Assembly: GCF_008271805.1 (NCBI RefSeq)
Contig: NZ_VSRY01000147.1
Location: 248,001 to 312,000, forward strand
Length of the DNA stretch: 64,000 nt
DNA from: Streptomyces sp. TRM49041
GTDB lineage: Bacteria > Actinomycetota > Actinomycetes > Streptomycetales > Streptomycetaceae
Direction of reading: 5' to 3'
In this document: one piece after another, positions 57,528-64,000 of the stretch
How positions within the stretch are numbered: position 1 is the first letter of the stretch
How the letters are laid out: each line of letters opens with the position of its first letter
Program-made: the position numbers and the translations under genes
The notes under the pieces: model-generated
Told to the model about the DNA's origin: nothing
What the model saw: only the letters and a program-made list of their open reading frames with translations
Database searches by the model: none

Positions 57528-58046
57528 TTGTCCGCGCAGAATCAGGTCCCGGTCCCGTCCTCCCCCACGTCCGACGTCCACTCCTCGCACCCCATGCCGG
57601 CCCGGATCGCCCGGGCCCTGTCGGCCCTCACGCTGGCCGCCGTCGGCGGCACGCTGATCGCCCCCGGCGCGGTCCCGGACGCGCACGCCGCGCCGGCCGC
57701 CGCCCACAAGGCGCTGAACGTCGCCGCCTCGAAGAAGGGCTCCCCCTACCAGTGGGGGGCGACCGGCCCGCACCGCTTCGACTGCTCGGGACTGACGCTC
57801 TACTCGTACAAGCGGGCCGGCAAGAAGCTGCCGCGCACCGCCCAGTCCCAGTACAACAAGACGCGCCGGATCTCCAAGTCGTACCGCCGAAAGGGCGACC
57901 TGGTCTTCTTCCACGGCCGCGGCGGCGTCTACCACGTGGGCATCTACGCCGGGAACAACAGGATCTGGCACTCCCCCAAGTCCGGGTCGTGGGTCAAGCT
58001 CGACCGCATCTGGTCGAGGTCGGTCTCGTACGGACGAGTGCGCTGA
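57528..58046 (+). CDS. secreted NlpC/P60 cell-wall hydrolase
   Basis: 172-residue secreted endopeptidase that would cut peptidoglycan stem peptides. The signal peptide has a core RALSALTLAAVGGTLIAPGA and cleavage near DAHAAPAA. The NlpC/P60 domain has the Cys in HRFDCSGLTLYSYKR, the first His in GGVYHVGIYAG and the third residue His in RIWHSPKSG. A TTG at 57528 with AAGGG seven bases upstream is the likely start (MSAQNQVPVPSSP). It lies behind the c-di-AMP riboswitch, in line with control of wall turnover during growth or spore germination. Confidence 0.9.
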   Translation: MSAQNQVPVPSSPTSDVHSSHPMPARIARALSALTLAAVGGTLIAPGAVPDAHAAPAAAHKALNVAASKKGSPYQWGATGPHRFDCSGLTLYSYKRAGKKLPRTAQSQYNKTRRISKSYRRKGDLVFFHGRGGVYHVGIYAGNNRIWHSPKSGSWVKLDRIWSRSVSYGRVR

Positions 58047-58078
58047 CGCCAGACCGCGGCACGGTCACGGCATGAACC

Positions 58079-58128
58079 GCGGTACAGGGGTACCCGACGG
58101 GAACGTCCGAGAAACGCCCCTGTACCGC
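58079..58128. terminator. long-loop 12-bp hairpin after the NlpC/P60 gene
   Basis: GCGGTACAGGGG and CCCCTGTACCGC are perfectly complementary with a 26-base loop, 32 bases after the stop. The loop is longer than in the other terminators of this window, so it may instead be an operator or part of a small RNA. Confidence 0.5.
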
Positions 58129-58139
58129 ACGTGAGGAGA

Positions 58140-58360
58140 CGCCGCTGGAGTGCGCCGACCGGAGCTTCTCGGAACCGCTCCAGGAGCTGAGGTCACGCGG
58201 GCCGGCGTCCAGATCCTGTTTCGCGTCTCTGCTCACACCCGCGTCGGGACGGCGGTCCTGACGCCCGCCCTGACCTCAGCGGTGCTGCTGGTCGTCGATG
58301 TGGCGCACGGCCGCCCGGAGGGGGCGGCGGCCGGGGCACTCACATTCCTCGTGTGCTCTG
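58140..58360 (+). pseudogene. remnant of a DUF6328 membrane protein gene
   Basis: Pieces of one protein appear in two alternating frames: SFSEPLQELR, then TRAGVQILF, then FASLLTPA, and after a gap GTAVLTPALTSAVLLVVDVA and EGAAAGALTFLVCSG. DUF6328 proteins read continuously as 'LQELR-TQTGVQILFAFLLTLAF' at the N-terminus and end with a helix of the second type. The first and last helices survive; the middle is deleted and small frameshifts interrupt the start. The 3' end runs into the antisense kinase gene at 58340. Not functional. Confidence 0.5.
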
Positions 58361-58783
58361 GACCGGCACGTTCCAGGGGAGGGCGATCCACACCGTCTTA
58401 CCGCCCTCGTCGGTCGGTGTGACCGACAGCCGGCCGCCGCACTCGGCCGTCAGCCAGCGGATGATGACCATGCCTCGGCCGTTGTCCTGCTGAACGGCGG
58501 CCGGGAGCCGCCGCGGCCACCGTGGGTGGCTGTCCGTGACCCCGATGCGCAGCCGCTCCTCGCGGTCCAGCCGGACGTCGACCGTGAACGTGGGTGACCG
58601 GCCGAAGGTGTGCTGAACCGCGTTGGTGGCCAGTTCGGAGACGATCAGCCGGACGGTGTCCGCGGTGTCGGCGTCGCCGCGGAGACCCCATTCGGCGAGC
58701 ACGTCGGACACATATCTCCGGGCCGCGGAGACCGAGGCGGGATCGCTCGGCAGAGTGACGGACGCTTCCTGATGGTCTGCCAT
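58340..58783 (-). CDS. anti-sigma-factor-like ATP-binding protein (RsbW/HATPase_c)
   Basis: 147-residue GHKL-fold protein of the RsbW/SpoIIAB type common in streptomycetes. The N box is VSELATNAVQHTFG; the G2 box is DNGRGMVIIRWLTAECGG. The G1 box is VTDSHPRWP, in the form often found in these orphan proteins. The ATG at 58783 gives the normal start (MADHQEASVTLPSDPASV). It is divergent from the DUF5753 regulator and DUF397 genes, the arrangement of whiJ/abaA-like developmental loci. Confidence 0.88.
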   Translation of the reverse strand: MADHQEASVTLPSDPASVSAARRYVSDVLAEWGLRGDADTADTVRLIVSELATNAVQHTFGRSPTFTVDVRLDREERLRIGVTDSHPRWPRRLPAAVQQDNGRGMVIIRWLTAECGGRLSVTPTDEGGKTVWIALPWNVPVQSTRGM

Positions 58784-59025
58784 GGCGACGCTGTCCCTTT
58801 CCCACCGGGGCCGGTCTCCGACGTGTCGCGGATCTTCCGGTCGGGGCGGCCTCGGATTGTGCTTCGCGCCAGACTGCCACTTATGTCCTCCCACAGGGGA
58901 GCGATCCACCAAGATATGCATATATCTGTCGCTCGATGCGGTGAACTCTGCGACGCGAGAACGGATTTACCGGGCACACCGGCGGGTCGCCGCAGGGGTG
59001 AGAGGGGACGCGGAAGGAAGTGGCG

Positions 59026-59892
59026 ATGGGCGGCACGCGGAACGGCCCGGCGGTACGCCGGCGCAAGCTGGGCGAGGAACTGCGGAGCCTGCGTCTCGGC
59101 GCGGGGCTGACCAGCCGGGAGGCGGCGCGCCTGGTCGGCTGGCACCAGTCGAAAGTGAGCCGGATCGAGACCGGGCGCAGCGGGGTCACGCACGCCGACG
59201 TGGTGCGGCTGCTGGATGCGTACGGCGTGGGCGACCGGCGGCTGCGTTCGGTACTGGAGGCCCTCGCGGGGGCGGCCGACCGGGGCGGTACGGGCTGGTG
59301 GCGTGCCTACCGTGGGGTGCTGCCGCCGCAGTACCGCGACTTCATCAGTCTGGAGGCCGAGGCGTGCGGGGCGCGGACGCTGGAGACGTCGGTGGTGCCG
59401 GGCCTGTTGCAGACCCCGGAGTACGCGCGGGCGGTGACCCGGGCGGCGCTGGAGGGGCTGCCGGATTCGACGGTGGACGCCTTGGTGGAGGTGCGTATGG
59501 CCCGCCAGGAGGTGCTGAGCGGGGCGGCGCCGCTGCGGCTCGAGGCGGTGCTCGACGAGGCGGTGCTACGGCGGCAGGTCGGCGGGCCTCGGGTGATGGG
59601 GGCGCAGCTGCGGGCTCTGGCGGAGGCGGCGGCGCTGCCCCATGTGCGGTTGCAGGTACTGCCGTTCACCATGGGAGGTTACGTCGGACTTTCGGGATCT
59701 TTCGTTATCTTCTCTTTTCCGAACATCTCTGATCTGGATGTGGTTGTTCTTGACCACATGACGCGTAGCCTCTACTTGGAACGGTCGGAAGACCTGGAGG
59801 CGTACGGGGCCGCGTTCCGCACCATGCAGGCGCACGCCCTGACGCCCGAGGACTCGTTGGATCTCATCGCCGGGATCGATGACGGCGCGTAG
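59026..59892 (+). CDS. XRE-type regulator with DUF5753 (WhiJ/Scr1-like)
   Basis: 288-residue regulator. The N-terminal helix-turn-helix is LRLGAGLTSREAARLVGWHQ then SKVSRIETGRSGV; the rest is the DUF5753 domain (FISLEAEACGARTLETSVVP, GLLQTPEYARAVTRAALEGL, LQVLPFTMGGYVGLSGSFVI). These proteins pair with a DUF397 partner to control development or stress genes. The ATG at 59026 has GGAAGGA seven bases upstream; the GTG at 59020 is too close to it. The DUF397 gene follows after 14 bases. Confidence 0.92.
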   Translation: MGGTRNGPAVRRRKLGEELRSLRLGAGLTSREAARLVGWHQSKVSRIETGRSGVTHADVVRLLDAYGVGDRRLRSVLEALAGAADRGGTGWWRAYRGVLPPQYRDFISLEAEACGARTLETSVVPGLLQTPEYARAVTRAALEGLPDSTVDALVEVRMARQEVLSGAAPLRLEAVLDEAVLRRQVGGPRVMGAQLRALAEAAALPHVRLQVLPFTMGGYVGLSGSFVIFSFPNISDLDVVVLDHMTRSLYLERSEDLEAYGAAFRTMQAHALTPEDSLDLIAGIDDGA

Positions 59893-59906
59893 GGAGAGGC
59901 ACGCCC

Positions 59907-60122
59907 ATGTCTGCTTACCTCGCACACGACGACAACCTCCGCTGGCGGCGCAGCAGTCGCAGCGTGGGCATGAACAACTGCGTCGAGGCGGCAAGCCTCG
60001 GCACCGGACAGCTGGCCGTGCGGGACTCGAAGGACACCGGTCGGCGGCCGCTGCGGTTCTCGGCGGCGGCCTGGGAGTCGTTCGTCGGCACGCTCCGGCC
60101 GGCGGCCGTCCCGCTCAGCTGA
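59907..60122 (+). CDS. DUF397 protein
   Basis: 71-residue protein. RWRRSSRSVGMNNCVEAA, LAVRDSKDTGRRPLRFSAAA and WESFVGTLR are the DUF397 signature. Such proteins are usually the partner, possibly an antitoxin-like antagonist, of the adjacent DUF5753 regulator. GGGAG lies upstream of the ATG. The last eight bases overlap the convergent bioF gene. Confidence 0.92.
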   Translation: MSAYLAHDDNLRWRRSSRSVGMNNCVEAASLGTGQLAVRDSKDTGRRPLRFSAAAWESFVGTLRPAAVPLS

Positions 60123-61287
60123 CGGGCGGCGCGGTTCGGAGGATCGTGCCGACCGCCACCTCGATCTCTTTTTCCGTCAGGTCCGCTCGGGCGGTGAGCC
60201 GCAGCCGCGACACACCGTCCGGCACCGAAGGCGGCCGGAAGCAGCCGACCGCCAGCCCCTCGGTGCGGCAGTCCGCCGCCCAGCGCACGGCCTGCTCCGC
60301 CGAGGGCGCCCGCACCGACACCACCGCCGCGTCCGGGCGTACGGCGGACAGCCCCGCAGCGGTCAGCCGGCCGTGCAGCGTGGCCGCCACCGTACGCGCG
60401 CGTGCGGCGCGTCCCGGTGTGCGGCGCAGCAGGCGCAGGCTCGCCAGGGCGGCGCCCGCCGCGGCCGGGGCGAGGCCCGTGTCGAAGATGAACGTCCGGG
60501 CGGCGTTCACCAGGTGGTCGATGACCCGGGCCGGGCCCAGCACCGCGCCGCCCTGGCTGCCCAGCGACTTGGAGAGGGTGGCCGTGGCGACGACGTCGGG
60601 CGCGCCCGCGAGGCCGGCCTCGTGCAGGGCGCCCCGCCCGCCCTCGCCCAGCACGCCCAGGCCGTGCGCGTCGTCGACGACCAGGGCGGCGCCGTGCGCG
60701 CGGCAGGCCTCGGCGAGGGCGCCGAGCGGGGCAGCGTCGCCGTCGACGGAGAACACCGAGTCGCTGACGACGAGGGCGCGCCGCCCGGGGTGGGCGCCGA
60801 GGGTCTTGCGTACGGCGTCGGGGTCGGTGTGCGGGACGACCGCGGTCTCGGCGCGCGACAGCCGGCAGCCGTCCACGATCGAGGCGTGGTTGCCCGCGTC
60901 GGAGACGATGAGCGACCCGCGGGCGCTGAGCGCCGTGAGGGCGGCGAGATTGGCGGCGTACCCGGACGACAGGACGAGGGCCGCCTCGAAGCCGCAGAAC
61001 GCGGCGAGCTCCCGCTCCAGTTCGGCGTGGAGAGCGGTCGAGCCGGTGACGAGCCGGGAGCCGGTCGAGCCCGCGCCCCAGCGGCGGGCCGCCTCCGCGG
61101 CGGCTCCGGTGACCTCCGGGTGGCGGGTGAGACCGAGGTAGTCGTTGCTCGCCAGGTCCAGCACATCGGCGTCGGCGGGGCGCGGGCGCAGCGTACGGAC
61201 GAGACCGGCGTCGGCGCGACGGCGGGCCTCGGTGTCCGTCCAGTCGAACGGTGCCTCGGGCACGGCGTCGGCGGCGTCCATGGGCAT
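60115..61287 (-). CDS. bioF: 8-amino-7-oxononanoate synthase
   Basis: 390-residue PLP enzyme joining pimeloyl thioester with L-alanine, the first dedicated step of biotin ring synthesis. Features are ASNDYLGLTRHPEV, WGAGSTGSRLVTGS, DAGNHASIVDGCRLSR, VVDDAHGLGVLGEGGRG and TATLSKSLGSQGG with the PLP Lys. Length matches BioF. It is divergent from bioB across 143 bases, so the two share a control region; the 3' end overlaps the DUF397 gene in convergent orientation. Confidence 0.95.
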   Translation of the reverse strand: MPMDAADAVPEAPFDWTDTEARRRADAGLVRTLRPRPADADVLDLASNDYLGLTRHPEVTGAAAEAARRWGAGSTGSRLVTGSTALHAELERELAAFCGFEAALVLSSGYAANLAALTALSARGSLIVSDAGNHASIVDGCRLSRAETAVVPHTDPDAVRKTLGAHPGRRALVVSDSVFSVDGDAAPLGALAEACRAHGAALVVDDAHGLGVLGEGGRGALHEAGLAGAPDVVATATLSKSLGSQGGAVLGPARVIDHLVNAARTFIFDTGLAPAAAGAALASLRLLRRTPGRAARARTVAATLHGRLTAAGLSAVRPDAAVVSVRAPSAEQAVRWAADCRTEGLAVGCFRPPSVPDGVSRLRLTARADLTEKEIEVAVGTILRTAPPVS

Positions 61288-61345
61288 GTCTCGGTCCCCT
61301 TTGTAGGCAGCGCACAGACCCTAACGAAGATGGTGCGTGGTCAGA

Positions 61346-61361
61346 GTGTGGTCATCCACAC
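61346..61361. promoter_or_regulatory. GTGTGG-N4-CCACAC palindrome in the bioF-bioB gap
   Basis: A perfect six-base dyad with a four-base centre (TCAT), 70 bases upstream of bioB. Position fits an operator for biotin control, but it does not resemble a site that I know for BirA or BioQ. Confidence 0.35.
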
Positions 61362-61430
61362 ACCCCAGACGGGCCTCGTTGTGGAGTTCCTCCTTGGCCC
61401 CGGGGTATGCCGTAGGCCAGGATCAGCGCC

Positions 61431-62648
61431 ATGGACTTGTTGAACACGCTGGTGGACAAGGGGCTGCGGCGTGAGCTGCCGACCCGAGAAGAGGCGCTCG
61501 CCGTCCTGGCGACCTCCGACGACGAGCTGCTGGATGTGGTGGCCGCGGCCGGGAAGGTACGGCGCCAGTGGTTCGGGCGGCGGGTGAAGCTCAACTATCT
61601 GGTCAACCTCAAGTCCGGACTGTGCCCGGAGGACTGTTCGTACTGCTCGCAGCGGCTCGGTTCGAAGGCGGACATCCTCAAGTACACCTGGCTGAAGCCG
61701 GACGAGGCGTCGAAGGCGGCCGCCGCGGGTATCGCGGGCGGCGCAAAGCGGGTCTGCCTGGTCGCCAGCGGGCGCGGCCCGACGGACCGGGACGTCGACC
61801 GGGTCTCGAAGACGATCGAGGCGATCAAGGAGGGGAACGACGGCGTCGAGGTGTGCGCCTGCCTCGGGCTTCTCTCCGACGGCCAGGCGGAGCGGCTGCG
61901 GACCGCGGGCGCCGACGCCTACAACCACAACCTCAACACGTCCGAGGGGACGTACGGGGACATCACGACCACCCACACCTACGCGGACCGGGTCGACACG
62001 GTACAGAAGGCGCACGCCGCGGGCCTGTCGGCGTGCTCCGGGCTGATCGCGGGCATGGGCGAGACCGACGACGACCTCGTCGACGTCGTGTTCGCGCTGC
62101 GCGAGCTGGACCCGGACTCAGTGCCGGTCAACTTCCTCATCCCGTTCGAGGGCACCCCGCTCGCCAAGGAGTGGAACCTCACGCCGCAGCGCGCGCTGCG
62201 GATTCTGGCGATGGTCCGGTTCGTCTGCCCGGATGTCGAGGTCCGGCTCGCGGGCGGCCGCGAGGTGCATCTGCGGACCCTCCAGCCGCTCGCCCTGCAC
62301 CTGGCCAACTCCATCTTCCTCGGCGACTACCTGACCAGCGAGGGCCAGGCCGGCAAGGCGGACCTGGAGATGATCACGGACGCGGGCTTCGAGGTGGAGG
62401 GCGCCGGGACGACGACGCTGCCCGAGCACCGCGTGGACGCGGAGGCGGCCGCCGGGTGCGGTACGGGCGGCGGCTGCGGCTCCGGCGACGTGTGCGGCTC
62501 CTCGGCGGGTGTGACGGACGCGGCGGGTGTGACGGACTCGGTGGACTCGGCGCCGGCGGACGAGGAGGCCACGCCGTCGTCCGCCCGCGCCGACCTGGTG
62601 GCGGTGCGCCGCCGGGGCGCCGGCACGGACCTCGCGCCCAATGCCTGA
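61431..62648 (+). CDS. bioB: biotin synthase with Cys/Gly-rich tail
   Basis: 405-residue radical SAM enzyme inserting sulfur into dethiobiotin. The radical SAM cluster is GLCPEDCSYCSQ; further conserved parts are NHNLNTSEGTYGDITTTHTY, GLIAGMGETDDDLVD, and VRLAGGREVHLRTLQPLALH with the Arg ligand of the second cluster. The family core ends near residue 335. The last 60-70 residues are an unusual tail (GCGTGGGCGSGDVCGSSAG, then TDAAGVTDSVDSAPADEEA) with three Cys and an 18-base direct repeat. It overlaps bioA by eight bases. Confidence 0.95.
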   Translation: MDLLNTLVDKGLRRELPTREEALAVLATSDDELLDVVAAAGKVRRQWFGRRVKLNYLVNLKSGLCPEDCSYCSQRLGSKADILKYTWLKPDEASKAAAAGIAGGAKRVCLVASGRGPTDRDVDRVSKTIEAIKEGNDGVEVCACLGLLSDGQAERLRTAGADAYNHNLNTSEGTYGDITTTHTYADRVDTVQKAHAAGLSACSGLIAGMGETDDDLVDVVFALRELDPDSVPVNFLIPFEGTPLAKEWNLTPQRALRILAMVRFVCPDVEVRLAGGREVHLRTLQPLALHLANSIFLGDYLTSEGQAGKADLEMITDAGFEVEGAGTTTLPEHRVDAEAAAGCGTGGGCGSGDVCGSSAGVTDAAGVTDSVDSAPADEEATPSSARADLVAVRRRGAGTDLAPNA

Positions 62649-63936
62649 CCCCCTGTACGGCCCCGGCGAACTGCTCGCGCTGGACCGGGAGCACGTGTGG
62701 CACCCGTACGGCCCGATGCCCGGACGCGTCGACCCGCTGGCCGTGGAGTCCGCGTCCGGGGTACGGCTGCGGCTCGCCGAACCGGCGCACGGGCGGACCG
62801 AGCTGGTCGACGGCATGTCGTCCTGGTGGTCCGCGGTGCACGGCTACAACCACCCGGTGCTCAACGAGGCGGTACGCGCCCAGCTCGACCGGATGAGCCA
62901 CGTCATGTTCGGCGGGCTCACCCACGAGCCGGCCGTCCGGCTCGCCACCCGCCTGGTGGAGATCACCCCCGAACCGCTGCGGCATGTCTTCCTCTGCGAC
63001 TCGGGCTCGGTGTCCGTCGAGGTCGCCGTGAAGATGTGCCTCCAGTACTGGCGCTCCACCGGCCGCCCGGCCAAGCGGCGGCTGCTGACCTGGCGGGGCG
63101 GCTACCACGGGGACACCTGGCAGCCGATGTCGGTGTGCGACCCCGAGGGCGGGATGCACGAGCTGTGGTCGGGCATGCTGCCGCGCCAGATCTTCGCCGG
63201 GCCGCCCCCTGCCACGTACGAGGAGGAGTACGCGGAGGAGCTGCGCGCGCTGATCGCCCGGCACGCGGACGAGCTGGCCGCGGTGGTCGTCGAGCCGGTG
63301 GTGCAGGGCGCGGGCGGGATGCGGTTCCACTCGCCCGCGTATCTGCGGGTGCTGCGGGAGGCGTGCGACGCGCACGACGTGCTGCTGGTGTTCGACGAGA
63401 TCGCGACGGGCTTCGGCCGGACGGGCACGCTGTTCGCCGCGGAGCACGCCGGGGTGGCACCGGACGTCATGTGCCTCGGCAAGGCGCTGACCGGCGGCTA
63501 TCTGTCGATGGCGGCGACGCTCTGCACACCGCGGGTCGCGGACGGGATCTCGCGGGGCGAGGTGCCGGTGCTGGCCCACGGCCCCACGTTCATGGGCAAC
63601 CCGCTGGCCTCGGCGGTGGCCTGCGCCTCCATCGACCTTCTGCTGTCCCAGGACTGGGCGGGCGAGGTCAAGCGCATCGAGGCCGGGCTGCGGGAGGGCC
63701 TGTCGGCGGCACTGGACGTGCCGGGTGTCCGGGACGTACGGGTCCTCGGTGCGATCGGAGTGGTCCAACTCGACCACCCGATCGACATGGCGGCGGCGAC
63801 GGCCGCGGCGGTACGGGAGGGCGTGTGGCTGCGGCCGTTCCGGGACCTGGTGTACGTGATGCCTCCGTACGTCACCGGCGACGACGACCTGGCCCGGATC
63901 TGCCGGGCGGTGTGCGCGGCCGCGAGGGAGGGCTGA
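62641..63936 (+). CDS. bioA: adenosylmethionine-8-amino-7-oxononanoate transaminase
   Basis: 431-residue PLP aminotransferase making 7,8-diaminopelargonate with SAM as amino donor. Features are HVWHPYGPMPG, GMSSWWSAVHGYNHPVLNEA, CDSGSVSVEVAVKMCLQYW, RGGYHGDTWQPMSVCDPEGG, FDEIATGFGRTG, and CLGKALTGGYLSMAA with the PLP Lys. The ATG at 62641 lies within the last codons of bioB, implying coupled translation. The bioD gene starts one base after its stop. Confidence 0.96.
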   Translation: MPDPLYGPGELLALDREHVWHPYGPMPGRVDPLAVESASGVRLRLAEPAHGRTELVDGMSSWWSAVHGYNHPVLNEAVRAQLDRMSHVMFGGLTHEPAVRLATRLVEITPEPLRHVFLCDSGSVSVEVAVKMCLQYWRSTGRPAKRRLLTWRGGYHGDTWQPMSVCDPEGGMHELWSGMLPRQIFAGPPPATYEEEYAEELRALIARHADELAAVVVEPVVQGAGGMRFHSPAYLRVLREACDAHDVLLVFDEIATGFGRTGTLFAAEHAGVAPDVMCLGKALTGGYLSMAATLCTPRVADGISRGEVPVLAHGPTFMGNPLASAVACASIDLLLSQDWAGEVKRIEAGLREGLSAALDVPGVRDVRVLGAIGVVQLDHPIDMAAATAAAVREGVWLRPFRDLVYVMPPYVTGDDDLARICRAVCAAAREG

Positions 63937-63937
63937 C

Positions 63938-64000
63938 ATGCCGGTCGTGGTGGTGAGCGGCACCGGGACGGAGATCGGCAAGACCGTCGTCACGGCGGCC
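63938..64000 (+). CDS. bioD: dethiobiotin synthetase, 5' end only
   Basis: The first 21 codons are visible before the window ends. They contain the ATP-binding P-loop GTGTEIGKTVVTA, characteristic of BioD, which closes the ureido ring of biotin. The ATG at 63938 follows the bioA stop by one base and is preceded by GAGGGAGG inside bioA. The order bioB-A-D is a normal biotin operon. Confidence 0.9.
   Translation, partial: MPVVVVSGTGTEIGKTVVTAA

Noticed and set aside
61288..61430. Search for a known BirA- or BioQ-type operator between bioF and bioB
   Set aside because: Nothing resembling either consensus was seen; only the unrelated GTGTGG/CCACAC dyad was recorded.
62374..63993. 539-codon leftward frame opposite bioB, bioA and bioD
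   Set aside because: It spans three well-identified biotin genes and shows no protein family features.

Overview
The window is high-GC actinobacterial DNA that reads as a Streptomyces chromosome. The signs are strong G/C bias at third codon positions, GTG and TTG starts, GGAG-type ribosome binding sites, and families typical of the genus (DUF3068, DUF2613, DUF397/DUF5753 pairs, PucR, MurT/GatD, DUF5959, DUF6011). No tRNA, rRNA or CRISPR array was seen. Most of the window is conserved housekeeping or metabolic DNA. It is broken by small patches of eroded accessory genes.

Layout. 1-5.8 kb: a leftward cell-surface glycan group (AftD/DUF3367-like transferase, methyltransferase, GT4 glycosyltransferase, DUF3068 protein), with a matching TTAC-N6-GTAA palindrome upstream of the last two. 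6-10.2 kb: DUF2613 peptide, PucR regulator, YjbQ, a flavin monooxygenase and an MltG-like enzyme. 10.4-19.6 kb: a 19-codon gene with a strong ribosome binding site, a homodimer-type ABC exporter divergent from a MarR regulator (with a 29-bp operator-like palindrome), a fused FAD/Fe-S D-lactate-type dehydrogenase, and a translationally coupled ABC exporter pair with complementary degenerate ATP sites. 19.7-24.8 kb: membrane hydrolase, Ski2-like helicase, acyl-CoA thioesterase, DUF6011 protein and glutathione peroxidase. 24.8-28.5 kb: an FtsX-type permease and ATPase under a PadR regulator.

28.6-35.5 kb is a sugar region: an orphan solute-binding protein, then a GH13 alpha-glucosidase, a lipoprotein binding protein and two permeases. 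The MalF-type permease carries an inserted Ig/SdrB-like extracytoplasmic domain. 35.6-37.9 kb is a gene graveyard: a WD40-like remnant, a single-base frameshifted DUF5959 gene, toxin/immunity fragments and a solo IS200/IS605-type right end. 38-45.3 kb holds acyl-CoA dehydrogenase (with a REP-like palindrome inserted in frame), its divergent TetR regulator, peptide deformylase, MurT-GatD (lipid II amidation), phosphofructokinase and CtaG. 45.3-49.4 kb: a pectate lyase that has lost its signal-peptide core, an SDR enzyme, a DUF421 pair and PlsC.

49.4-54.0 kb is a complete urease operon, ureABCFGD, read leftward. 54.2-57.0 kb: a TetR/membrane-protein pair and a head-to-head junction of truncated Phd antitoxin and ClpP genes. 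57.3-58.0 kb: an NlpC/P60 wall hydrolase behind a probable c-di-AMP (ydaO) riboswitch. 58.1-60.1 kb: a DUF6328 remnant and an anti-sigma-like kinase / DUF5753 regulator / DUF397 triad. The window ends in biotin synthesis genes: bioF leftward, bioB-bioA-bioD rightward, with bioD cut by the window edge. The most notable items are the asymmetric ABC exporter, the 19-aa peptide, the domain-inserted permease, the riboswitch and the series of precise gene-decay events.
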